Below are positions 12,890 through 25,300 of a stretch of 64,000 bases of DNA, one piece after another; positions within the stretch are counted from its first letter, which is position 1, and the number at the start of each line of letters is the position of its first letter. The notes under the pieces were generated by a model, which ran no database searches, had not been told where the DNA came from, and saw only the letters and a program-made list of their open reading frames with translations. A program made the translations under genes and the position numbers. This DNA is from Trichostrongylus colubriformis (lineage: Eukaryota; Nematoda; Chromadorea; Rhabditida; Trichostrongylidae), in NCBI GenBank assembly GCA_963978905.1, contig OZ022260.1:20200334-20264333 (forward strand), given 5' to 3'.

Positions 12890-13811
12890 AGTATTCTCGT
12901 ATATTCACGGACTAATTTCTTCATTAGCCAAAATGCATGCCCAGCCATTAGTTTACCCTCCTTCTTGATAGACTTTGCAGTTTTAGTAACTTCGAAATGG
13001 GACGCGATGGTCTTGCTCAGTGTTGAATTATAAGCACTGAATTTTTGGCCACTTTAAAGCATAATGGTTTCAAGGTTTTTCTTTCCATTCCCGCCAGTGA
13101 GCACATGAGTTGCCAACTACAGACACTAGGCTCACCTTTCGCAGTTCGAGGGGATGTTCTTAAGGCAAAGAGCGCAGCTTCGCCGTCGGAACCTCCACTA
13201 TGGAAGCGCTCCATGTAAGGGTGAAAGTCATAGGACAGAATTTCTCATGGCCACGGTTGACGCGCGACGGAACGGTGCGAGATAGAAGAGGCATGTTAGT
13301 CGTGTTCTGAAGCGATTACACCTACAATGAGGCGTAGAGCACCATTATCTCTCGAGAAACCATTCAATATGACCGCATAGTTCGCACCATCGCGTCGCAT
13401 GCTGGACACCACAGCTCGAACTTTCTGTTCTAATGGCACACACCACCCATGAAGGGGTTGACTGCTTACTTGCGATGTTATTAGCCTCTAGGTCTCAGTC
13501 GTTTGTCCACCACGAACTGGTGCAGTAGCGGATGTCAAAAATAACAAAGAAACTCCAATTTTCACTGTGTTCACTACTTTTTTTCCTCACTCAGAGTAGT
13601 ATGGAGAACCTCTGCTTCCGTAGTGAACTGGGGACCACCCCTGAGTTCCGCAAGCTATGTCTTAATAAGCGCTTTATTCAAGAAATACCAGGAATGACCT
13701 CTACAGTGCGCCAGATTTCGCTATTTGACGTGCTGCTCTTAATGCATGATTTAATAGGAGTAACAAGGGTTCATTGGAATTGATTGCTTTTGAAACGTCG
13801 CTCCTTTCAAG

Positions 13812-14100
13812 TTTAAAGGCAGCGTTAGGGGTAATTCGATTGTTTCAACGCTTCCAATCTTTGATACTGACCGGTAGACCTTTTTACCACGAAAGCTTAC
13901 ACGTCAAGCTCCATGTCATTCCGTTCGATACGGCTTAAATACGATACGATAAGTATCATCTGCTATGACGCTTATTACTCTAACCTCAGTCGGTCTTCGG
14001 TGAAGTCAACCCTAGAAGGCGGGATGGACTTATCAAAGGCGTCAGGTCTTATCCGCTACGCCGTCACTACAGCTCGGAAGCGCGCTTTCCGACGAGAATT
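13812..14100 (+). repeat. Dispersed repeat, related copy at 38255-38420
   Basis: Shared landmarks in the same order are AAAGGCAG(C/T)G(T/G)TAGGGGTAAT, GATACTGACCGGTAGAC (GATACCGACCGGTGGAC in the other copy) and CAACCCTAGAAGGCGGG (TAACCCTAGTAGGCGGG). The copies are diverged, with small indels. No coding function was seen; the open frame 13913-14170 lies inside this repeat. Confidence 0.6.
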
Positions 14101-14785
14101 TCGCCATGAACAGTCTTCTCACGCCCATAGTTTCTATGCGAGTGAGTTCTTTTTGGGGATTTTCGATTAATCACATTATCCCTTATGCTGTCTTTAACAT
14201 CATCGACCACCACTAGTGGTCGTGGTGAGGAACTAGAGCTGTGTGACAGGTAATCTAAAGAAAAATGAAAAAGTGACCAGCAAAGCATGAGGAATACATG
14301 TTTTGCAAGTAGCAACAAGCATGAGGAGTACATGTTTTGCAAGTAGCATCACCCAGCTACTGAGTTATCGCATTCACTGAATCTAACTGCGAGATCGCAT
14401 CAAGTATCAGGAAACATCCACGATGATGCATTCCTAGCCTTCTCACGATCAATGGCTTAGTGCATTCCCAAAGATCTCTAGAGTCACTTAGATTTTTTTC
14501 TATTTCAAAAATTCTTCCATCTGACATGATTAACATCCAGATATATGTGAGGCGTTTGAGCACATTTATCGACAGAGCACCCGACTTTGCTCCCTTTCCA
14601 TCAAATCATTTTGTTACACCTGATCTGCTAGGTCCTTCTTTGTGTCAGAAGAAAGGAAGAGCGCTACACTTTTATTTGTATAGACGCTATACCAAAATAA
14701 ATTATCGTGCATGCATTTGGCACTCACAATCAGCAAGAAACTTTGCAATTCGTATTTAGAGATCGTCGACTAATCAAGCATCATT

Positions 14786-15481
14786 TTATTCAGCTTCCGT
14801 TTTTGTAGCTTGTTTTCGCCGTTTTGATGGAGTTCCAGTCGAAGAGTTCTGGAACAAGTCACTGAGAACCTGAAATCGCAGTAGATTAATGAGAATATAA
14901 ATAAAGTAGTAGAGATCACCATCAAATGCATTCGATATCCTAAAGAGGACTTCGCCAATCATTCGGTCGTCCGCTAGAATGGAATTACAGCTGCTCAGCA
15001 CGGCAGTAAACAAAAAAGCCGTAAACCGAAGGATAAAACTTTTGTTTATCCGTTAAGGCTGGCGCGTACATGGTTGCTCGCGCATCACATGGACAATATC
15101 GGTCGGAGCCATGCAAATCTGCGATACGCGGCACTGCTACGTTGTCGAATCACGTGCCCTCCTGAGGATGGAAACTGCACGCGTGGATTTTGCTCTAAGC
15201 CGGAGTCTGTCTGGAGAACTAGAAGGTCTCTATCGCGATATGCATAACGCCGGTTCCCTGAGCCTCCGTTGTTCTTGGTAGAGCATATTTTTCCCTTGAA
15301 CATTCAGATCAACACCCTTGTTGTCGTAGATGGATTGGAGCCCTTGTAGGGAATACCTATCAAATGACCACAAGACTACGATTAAACAACATTGCTCTAG
15401 CAGTACAGAGACTATAATTACTACTCTACAACTACAACAGTCAACAATTTCAACCAATTCAACCAACAGATGACATCCCAC
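14786..15481 (-). CDS. Candidate 3' exons of an unidentified minus-strand gene
   Basis: The last part looks like a terminal exon. A good acceptor (GCGATTTCAG) precedes VLSDLFQNSSTGTPSKRRKQ and the frame ends in a basic tail with TEAE and TAA. An AATAAA polyadenylation signal overlaps that stop codon. Upstream on the same strand, 15230-15370 has a protein-like frame containing DRYSLQGLQSIYDNKGVDL. I could not join the pieces in phase and do not recognise the family. It could be a chance open frame or a decayed gene. Confidence 0.25.
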
Positions 15482-15489
15482 TTCTCCTT

Positions 15490-16386
15490 ATCAAACATTC
15501 GGGGGGGGGGACACTTCTCCCCCGCACACAAAATTCATTTAAACTCTACTAATAAAAAGGGCAAGTAAACATGTTGTTACCGCGGTGATCAGTCATCACT
15601 TTCCATGACACTGTCTATTCAAGAATTACTCATAGATTCTACAGCACTTACAGATATTTCTGTGTTGATGACGCACGGCCGTATGAACATCAAACCTGCT
15701 TGCCCACCGGTGAAAACAAATGGCCTGAAAGAAAAGAATGTGGCAGCAGGCACGTCAGCACAATGGACCGACAGCAGACGGCTCGGAAGCGGTTCCAAAG
15801 ATTGACCTTCGCTTAAATTGCACACATTTCGCTTCGAAACAATATGCATTCGCTATAACAAAAACCAACGTAAATATGTCTTCCACGAAACAGCTGTCTC
15901 ACCAAGCACACCTATTGGGAATGAGCGATTGCAGCCAATATTATCTATACGCAACAACAGTGAGACAGCAAAATACTTGCCAAAGAAATTGGAGAAGTTC
16001 CTATACATCTCGAGAAACTATTTTGGTTGTTTTATTCAGCATCGAACACCTAACATCAAACAAGACACATACCTCTTAAAATGCTCACAGGCAAACATTA
16101 ATCATCTATCTGATACCCGACCTATTTCATTTATCAATGGTTTGAACCTGCTAAGGACACCCGGAATAATTCATTGAACCCACTCAATTTGACTGACCGT
16201 AAACAATACAGGCAGAGTTGCTGAATAGAACCACAACAGCGAAAAACGAAACGAAAGAGCGCTTCGTTCCGTAAAGCATGTCCTCGTTTCTGACCGCGGA
16301 CATGCTTTCCTAAGGTTCATAACCGACACATCGATCGACGTCATGCTCATCTGTGCTGTATTGCGGTCATAAGTATCAAGTAAGGC
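15490..16386. other. Intergenic downstream of the TFIIIC-like gene
   Basis: It contains a run of G at about 15503-15511 and overlapping plus-strand frames (15738-16079 and 15818-16177) of unknown meaning, with no recognised motif. The 3' UTR of the minus-strand gene ending at 16387 should fall at the right edge. Confidence 0.3.
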
Positions 16387-19300
16387 TCATTCGAAGGCCA
16401 CTTGTTTGGCTGCGGAGACGCGTCGAGTAAGCTCCTTCAACTCCCTATCACAAACGCGCCTTAGACCGTTTGTTTAGACCCCTGGCGTTCATCTTTAGTA
16501 AACATATTTTCTCAAAGCATCCGGCGCAAACACTGCTTTCAAAACGCAATTCTAACTGAAACTTTTTGAGGACGGCAAGCTAGTTATATTCAAAAATTTA
16601 ACTGATTTGCCCAATACTGAATATACCAAACACCAGATATTATTGACAACAAGGAATACTCAACGAAAATAGCAGGCGCCAAACTATTTAGTTCACTCAC
16701 ACTTGGAAAATCATAGATTGTTCGAAGCAAAAAAAAGGACAATTCATTATAATGAAGAGCTACCTTGCGGCGTGATTCGTTGCCACGCAGTTCAACGACT
16801 CAATGCGTAGATCCAAAGCCGAGTGCTCTAGACGATTCTTGATCGCTTGCTGAACACAAAACATCAAATTCTCATGGAATGTTCTCCATTTAGCAATCCT
16901 AGCTCATCTCCCTGCAACTTCTTCGAACTTCATGCATGTTTCACTAAAGCTAGCATATGGATTGACCTCGCAAAAGAACCAGGAAAACACGGTATATTTA
17001 TAAAACGCTAAATATCTCGCATACACTTTCGAGACCATTACTGCACTGAAAAACAGAACACCTACCCTTCGTCTAATGGACGGTTAAGAGCATGCGCAGC
17101 TATCAAAATCTGACCACCGTTGTTTGCCAATAAAAGATTATGTCAAAGTGATATATGAAGCTGCTTTGGTTAATAGAAAACACATATGATGACGTACTGG
17201 ACTTATGTGATAGCTCTTCTAAGCTCCCTCCTCCCTCCCCCCCCCCCCCTCTCCACCCATGGGATATAAGCATTAAAATGCTGCTTTTTCATTGCTCTTT
17301 TAAGAACAAAACTGGGACCTCTGTGATTCATGCTCATTGTTTCTAAATACTCTGAATACAAATTGCGAAAGCGAAGAAAATGAGAAAAATTCAAAAAATG
17401 TACAGCAAGATGGCCAAAAGACGCCGTAGGCACCACCAAAACAGAGAAGCCGCAAAACGCCTCCTTATTGACCGAAAATTCCATGTGGGCATTAAATCAC
17501 TCGATACACTCATTACTGGTGGGTTTGGTGCAATCACTTCCGCTAGAGGATTCGGCCGAGACATCTTTTCGTAAGAAAATCATTTCGAAGGTCGTGTATA
17601 ATTACATTAGAGTATACTTATTTCCAGCGAGTATGCTTTTAATGAAGCTCATTTTAGTGAAATAGTGTTTTCGAGCAAATTTTGAGTTTCTGGTCTTTAG
17701 GAGGAAAACATCAATTTTCCGAATTTACAGTAACCCATTTGCTGCAGTTTATTACCGAATGACGTTACCATTAAACAGGCTTCATAATATATGTGTAATA
17801 GAGGCGCTCTGAAGTGTGCAGTGCGAAAATACGCTGCCGATTTATTCAAATCATTCCTTGAAAAAAAACCGATCGTTCAATACCACCGGCGCTAAAGCGT
17901 ACGCAGCAAGCAGAGGGCTGATAACAACGAATGAAAATTAGCCAAGTCCAATATAAGCGAGAATGCGGATATAACCAACAGTTGTCGGTACCCTGAAAAA
18001 GGAAAGCGCACCCACTAGTTTCCAGATCAAAGATCATATATGCACAATAATGACCAACAGATTCCAGTAGAAGTCGAATGCACACTAATACCCAGGAAAA
18101 CCGATCCATGTTAACCGCTCCATTCATTTATCCTAATCGTACTCAATATGCGAAGCAACTATAATTCACTCAATCCAATCAATTAACCTGCTCAACAACT
18201 CTCAGATGCACGGAGTGAGCGTTTGCAACAGTTTCTTTCACTCTACAACTCCAAGAACAATCTCAACCTCATTTAGACCTGGAGAACTATATTTGGAATT
18301 TTGTAAACAACAATCACTCGTTACAATTGTAAGGTCACATTGCGCTCTTCTCGAACTATGAAACATCACATGGTGGACTGTTGTTTCTATATACAGACAG
18401 CATTATTGGGATAAATCAGCAATGAATCACTCGCCGATGGCTTTGAATTCCCAACGTGACGTTGATGCATAGAAATAACAACGAACAAATCGTCATATGA
18501 CAAGCAAGCAATCGTCAGTCACTTAAGGGATGAACATTTTGTGGATTCATCCCAAGACTGTTCCTTGTTTGTGATTTCACATTCTACGTCTGTTTACCGC
18601 TGCTAAATAAAGTAAACACAGTTCTATAAACATTTTTCGCAACAAAAGAGTCAAACACTGCTAGATGGTTTCAAAAGTCAAGATGTTGACAGAATTGACA
18701 GAGAGGAACATCTAATGGTCCGCTGAATATCGCATCAATCTACCTTATACAGGACGGTCTATTTCTGCTACGCTACCGTAATTGTGGCCCGAGGATTGAA
18801 GGTGCACATAGAGGGATTGAAGATGGGATTCATTACAGATCAATACTCCAGAATACTCGTTGGGGCAAGTGATAATTATTCATTGATTTTTTCACAACAA
18901 AAGAAGCACTCTCTCGGCAAAGTAACCAGACGAAAGTTTAACATCTCTGGGTGAGACTGTTTTACAGATCTGTTCAGCACTTACTGTTCTCAGTTGGTAG
19001 AAATTACAAAAAATCGATACACCTTGGCAGAGCCTAGGAACCATTTCAAAGATAAATAGAAGATTTGAAGACTATCTTTGAATGTTATTACATGGGCTCA
19101 CATGGACTAACTTAAAGACACCAGAAGGGGGTAATTTTGGCTTACGGTAGAACAGACGTAGTGTGGACGAGTTTAAGTGACCGCCATTGCACAAACTCGC
19201 CATTTGACGCCTTGGCATGGTGCCAAAAGAAGATGCTTCTATTATAAATTTGTTTTTTCCTTTACTTTTTACTTTGTTCTTTCTTATATTGTTTGTAGAT

Positions 19301-22300
19301 GTACTTACATGAATGCTAATGTAGTTAGGAATGGCCACTCCTACAGCGGACAACTCGGAATGGATGCGCTGATGCGAATGGGATGCGAATACACACCGCA
19401 GCGTCGCGCTTTTGAGTCCGGGTTATTTCGCCTATTATCGCGTCTAACCTTGAGTGTTCACTACAAAATGCTCATTTCTTGGCATCTTTCTCTTGTTTCA
19501 GACCCCCTTCCGGTTCCTTTAAGTACTTCTACACTATTTGGGTAACCACTATGTTGATTGACAGCCACATTGTTTACTGCAAGTATGTTCCCTCATAACA
19601 GTGAAGACTGCCAGAAGGTGGTAAAACGGCCCCTATCAAAAAGAAAATCTACGGCAAAAAAGACGAATGCATTGCGAAGTCGTAAAGCCTCAGCAAGACT
19701 ACGATGAAAAATCACTAACCGGATCTGAATTCAGAGAAATGTCCAGCCATAAATGCTCTAAAGTCTCGTCGTGAGTCGTATAACATGCACAAGCTCGTCG
19801 AATCGGAGCTTCCTTCTGATTAGGATGATCGCTGTGATCATCCGGCATCTCCATTTTGGAAAACAACGCCCCGATGGTCACGGTTTCGGGTTCACTTATT
19901 CGTCTCCTAAGAAGTATTTGCAAGCTTCGGTACTGGGCGAAAATAGCGATGAACTTGAAACGTTTCAAACTCACCTTGAAAGTGTAAGAGACGATATCAT
20001 AAGGGAGAAACCGTAATCACAAGGGCTGGCATGTGTGACGAGGCGTCCGTTCGATGACAGCAGAAGCTTAAGCAACCTGTTTCAATTGAGTGAGGAAACG
20101 AATAAGTGATAGATCGGAACAGAATATACAAAGGATTATCAAACTTGGAACATACCTTCCCGTCCACTCCACAACTTGCAACCGTTGCATTCACTGAACT
20201 CGCTGCAACATCCCAGGTCATAAGCGCATGCCTACAATGGTGAAATCATAAACATTCTACAATCGAACAGAAATTGAAAACAAGGGTTAAAACTGACCTG
20301 TTGCCGAGTGGCACCACGAAATAACCACCTGATTTCATTTCTGTGCATATAAAGCTAACACCGTTGGTAGGTATATCACCGGTTGCAAAATACTCCGACT
20401 GAAACGCGAAGAATCCAGAGAACAAGCGGGGTTGGGAAGTCACGCGAGAGCCTGAAGCATGTGATATCTTTGCACAAAAATTTAATGCAGTTGGCTACTG
20501 ATGAAAAATATGTGTAACAGTGGATACTATGAAGTGCTGAAGAGATATCTCGAAATTAAAACTTGACGACCAATATTTAGCACTCCGGAAGATGCAAATT
20601 CAATCAAAAACAAGAAACGAAATAGTATGTCACCAGCTGTGCGTACGGCGTTTTCTTCAAGTGAACATTCGTACGAACGGACATCGTATACGCGAACCAG
20701 CTTCTCACGAAATGCCAGTGCCACTAAAGCGGCCAAATTTAGGAAACGTTGGTAAGAATAAGATCAATTCAAAAAAAACAGATTAAGATTAATTCAAAAA
20801 AATCGTAACAGTATCCGTCTTCATTTTATGTGACACCTTGATTCTTACCTTCGTATGTGCCTATGAAAGAGGCCGCTGTTACAGGCGATGACCATGTCGA
20901 GTCAAGAAGAACTTGTGGATTGTCGATGGAGCGTTGTAAATCCCAGATTACGGCACCACCTACAATATTCATAGGGAAAGAAAATGGAACAAAGAAACCA
21001 GATGTTCCTTACCGGCAGCATTAACGCCAACAATGTATTGTGCACTGCCTTTTGCGCCCCATGTGAGAGCATGTACCGCTGGCGAAAATGGTTGAGCGGA
21101 ATTCTGAACCGTATAATTAGGGCTAATCACCAAATACATGAATTTTACAATGACCGAAATGTCAGCAACAAAATCAACCCAACCTCATCTTCGGGTTTAT
21201 CCAAGAATACATTTTTGGGTTGCCGTAAAATAAGACCAGGCTCTGGACTAAACACAGGAACACCTTGTGAACGAGAGGGCTTTGGTGGGATAGTGTTCGT
21301 ATCCATCCTGGAAAGACCAAACGGGATATATCTACATTCAAAACAGTGTGAGCTTATCGGAAGTCGGAATTTTGAGAGATGGGAGGGGTTAAAAAGGGTT
21401 TCCTATGGGTTAGTACTTCCGAACCTGTATATGAGCACTACTCCTTGCGCGGTGCTCACTGCAAAATAGCCAATCAATGTGTCGTCAGGAGATAACCGAG
21501 GCCTGTCCAACCAGCATACGTCAAAAACCAGACCATAATCGGATTTCAGCACGAACCATGGAACGATAGAGCTTGAGCTGAAATGCTTACTGTTCAGTTA
21601 AGGCGTTGTACAAAATACATGAAGTCACACCGAATCGCCCTGCTTTCTAGAGATGATCATGATGCGAGCATCCAATGATCGTTGATTTTTCTCGGTCGCT
21701 CAAAAAAGAACATTTCGATGAAAATTTGAAAAGTGATCACAATCAGCCTCTACATACTCCTCAGGTCCCGGCGCTCTGAGACTATCAACAGCTAGTACTC
21801 GTTGGGGCAAATTGCAGAGAACTATTATACTAAGTCTCCTTCAACCCGTACATTAACAACAAAATTATTGGAATGATAAAGACTTTTGTATGACCTCTTC
21901 TTTGTTTGTGTATTTCTTAAGAGCTCTTATCGAATCTGCTGAACTATCTTTCTAAGCAAATTTCGTCTCATAGACTAATCTCAACAGAAAATCTACATCA
22001 CGACATTAACTGGGGTAGCTTATACCTTTCAGACTGTGGATAGATAAATGCAAGAGAAGAAGTCCCACACTATCCAAGCTGTCGAAAGCATTAGCAGGAC
22101 TATGATGCGCGAATTTAGAGTTAACTCAAACGTAAATTCGCTTCAGTAACCCAAGTAACCCATGCATGTGCGAAATGAAATTGCTAATTTCTTTCTATTA
22201 TATTGTTTCAGAATTTATGTCAGATAACGGCCGATCTAGCAACCATAGTGGTAAGATGCATCCGGTTACATCGAAATCGAAGAGTTGTTGTTTCTCAGAA

Positions 22301-25300
22301 TGAGCTCTCCTCTCCTTGCACCCATCCACTACCTCCAGTTATCTAAAGTTATCGCAGCGTTGAAAGCTTATGCCATCCCCTTGTAATTATATAAGCATTC
22401 GAGGTAGTTAGGGGTAGTGTGGTTATTGAGAAATCCTTGAAAGAAGTCATTGTCACGGAAACTGGGGGCCTGAGAAGCCTATATATTGCGAAATCTCGTC
22501 GAAAAGTGCACCTCCAGCAGTAGAGACGGCAAAGCGGTAACAGGTGACGCCTTCGAATAACAGACACCGCCTACAGGCGACGTTATCCCCGACTGGCTAC
22601 GGTGCGAGTGGCCAGGAAGATGCGGCAAGGTTGAAGGTATCGCGACGCGATCTTTCAAGTTTAGCTTGAAGCTCACTCCACAAAATAGATGCTGTCGTAT
22701 TTCCGAACATCCTTGCGCTTACGACTTGACAACATGCCTATGGAAAACTCGTCCGAACCACCCGCCTCTTGACGGAAAAGACGTCTGCGTCGAAAATCAA
22801 CGGTGAGAGGAGGATTTTTCTCAGGCATTTGACCATGTCCTTCTGTTATTTCTTCACCATAGTGACTGATATCTTGACTTTCGCATTCTCTACTTTTTTC
22901 ACTACTCACCCCAATTTCCCCTTTCATTACCTTAAAGACACCGTTAGGGGTAAGGATGAAGTGAGAACGGAAATACATGATATCTTAAAACAAATATTTC
23001 ACTTCAGCAGAGGTGATGTGTGGCGAAACTCGCACAGAAAAAAGCGCGGCTTGGAGTCTTTTCACGATTCCGCAGCACTGTCAGTCGCGCTGCCACGCAT
23101 ACGCCGAGAGAGTTGCCTGTAATGCGGCTGGCCGACTAAGCCCCTCACTCGTCTGCACGTACCCCACAGGCTAGTGATGTAGAGGGCAAGTGGGGCAAAA
23201 GTGAGGGAGCTTCATAGATCGTTATTTCTCGGAGTTTTTTTGCACCGTTTCATATCGTTCTTACTCTATTGTAACACCACTGAGCAGCCCTACTTCTCTA
23301 TTCCACAATCTGCCAGATTCAAAGGCACATTCCACGATTACCTATGGGTTAAGCCGCTGAATCATATCAGAGGTGCTAAAGGATAAATCGAGAAAGAAAA
23401 ATCCGAACGAAGCCCTCGACAAACGGCAAAAATGAGACCTCCTGACATCTGGCCTTGTACGAGATTACAGCGTGAAAACGAGCCTTTGAACCAGTTCCCG
23501 TTGATATCATGAGGAACCCTGAGAAATCGCCCGTTTCCCCATGTGAACTTTCCCTTGGCTACTGGAATTTCTTCTTTATCTTATCTTAACGCATGAATCA
23601 CGGGCCCACAACGCCACGTTGGAGAACTCTTCGTCCAATGCGAGGAGTGGTCGTAGTGGGTGAGCGGGATCGGAGGGGATTCGAACGAGCTCAGCGCCGT
23701 GTAGAAGTGCTACGACGCCCCCAAAAGTGTGCAGCTCGGAAAGACGGGATCTATCTGCACCAGAAAGGTGAGTTGCAAGTCTGGCTATCGCAGAATGTGC
23801 TTCAAGAAAAATATCAGAAAGACAACTAATCAGTATTCAGAGGATTACAGCACGGTAAAGCGAATTTCAAAAAACTATAGAAACGATCTTCAGTTACCGA
23901 TGAGGAGTTACTTTCGTGGCGTATTGGCTGAAACCTTATTGTCTAAGGCAGGAAAGTTTGAGGACACAAAACCGTGGGAAAGTGTTCACAAAGTCGGTCG
24001 TTTTCGAATGATACCAGGGAAAATAACTCGGCAATGCATCTAACGGGTGGACAACTTTACAATCAACGACAATACAACTGGATTTATAAACTCTCTAGAT
24101 GACGTTCGTGAGTATGGTAAACAGCTATCAACTAACCCTTCCTCATTGCTGCTGTGCAACCAAAACTGAACAAGGCTGTCTACGTTCCTCATTTCCTTTC
24201 CAACCAGGGTTGTCTCGCAGGGATACGTGACGACGGTCACAACCTCTTCACCTGTCAAAATAAGGATATTGCATGAAGTCGAATACAGGAGACTTGCACT
24301 AACAGAGTCATTATATTACCACTTGGCATTGTATTCGGAGCTATCCGAATAGCGCTTATGGGTCCGCCACAATACGCTATCGTAACGGATTCATTTTTCT
24401 CATTAGAGAACTCGGAGGCGTGAAATGATCGTAATCGACGACACGACTCAGGGACGTTTTGCTGATCCTGAAACGATACCGAAACTAGCATGTCTACTCC
24501 GTGAAAAAGTGATCTGCAAAAGTGAGCCTGACTTTGCAACGATTTATCTGAAATAGGAGATGCAATGGGTCTTCATGGAGGGGAGATGGTAAGAAAAAAA
24601 AAACGCCACTCATCCGGCAGGGGAGCCAATCCTATATCAATGCCCAGTTAATCCAACCTTCCATCACTAATTGTAGGGGGACGATGTATTAATACCATAT
24701 TTGATGGGCTTCCATAAGTCAATGTTTAGGACAGATCGCATTCAAAAGCCACCACGATTCCGTATGAAAATGGAATAAAACGATTGTTCGAAGTCAGATT
24801 TTCTCAAACGTTATTCATTTCTTTACTATGTCCTTCTGATTTCTTCCGCATGCTCTGCTTTGCAGCGTCTGTTAACACTCAGCACAACACCTTCGCACAA
24901 CATCAGCTTGAATTTCAAAGCCAAAATTATTGGGTCATTCCATAAGTAGTGTCGTTTTTTTTTCAAACGAAATTTTTTCCTACATTACAAATTTTTCCAG
25001 CATGTCGTATATCATTCGGAAGAGATTTTTCTGCTCTATGAAAAGGCATGTTCAGTTTCTGTGAGCGTCATAATGGGACCGATTTTCAGGCTGGCGAAGT
25101 GGTTGGTTCAGTCGACAAAAATCGACCAAACCGGCAATTGATTGAAACACTATATTTCACCCTAGGAAAATTAACCCATCGTGTATCCTGTACTTAGCCC
25201 CGACCTCTTCTGCATGTTACACCAATTGGTTGCTTGAAAAATCACGTCGCTCTTTTTTTCACATTTATTTTTTCCGCCACAACTCGATGATTTTTGGCAC

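Noticed and set aside
20984..21469. 161-codon plus-strand frame
   Set aside because: It lies antisense to two phase-consistent exons of the TFIIIC-like gene and has no motif.
23593..23829. GC-rich 78-codon plus frame in a TFIIIC-like intron, with a GATTCGAACG B-box-like stretch
   Set aside because: No tRNA fold could be built around the B-box-like bases and the protein has no recognisable motif.
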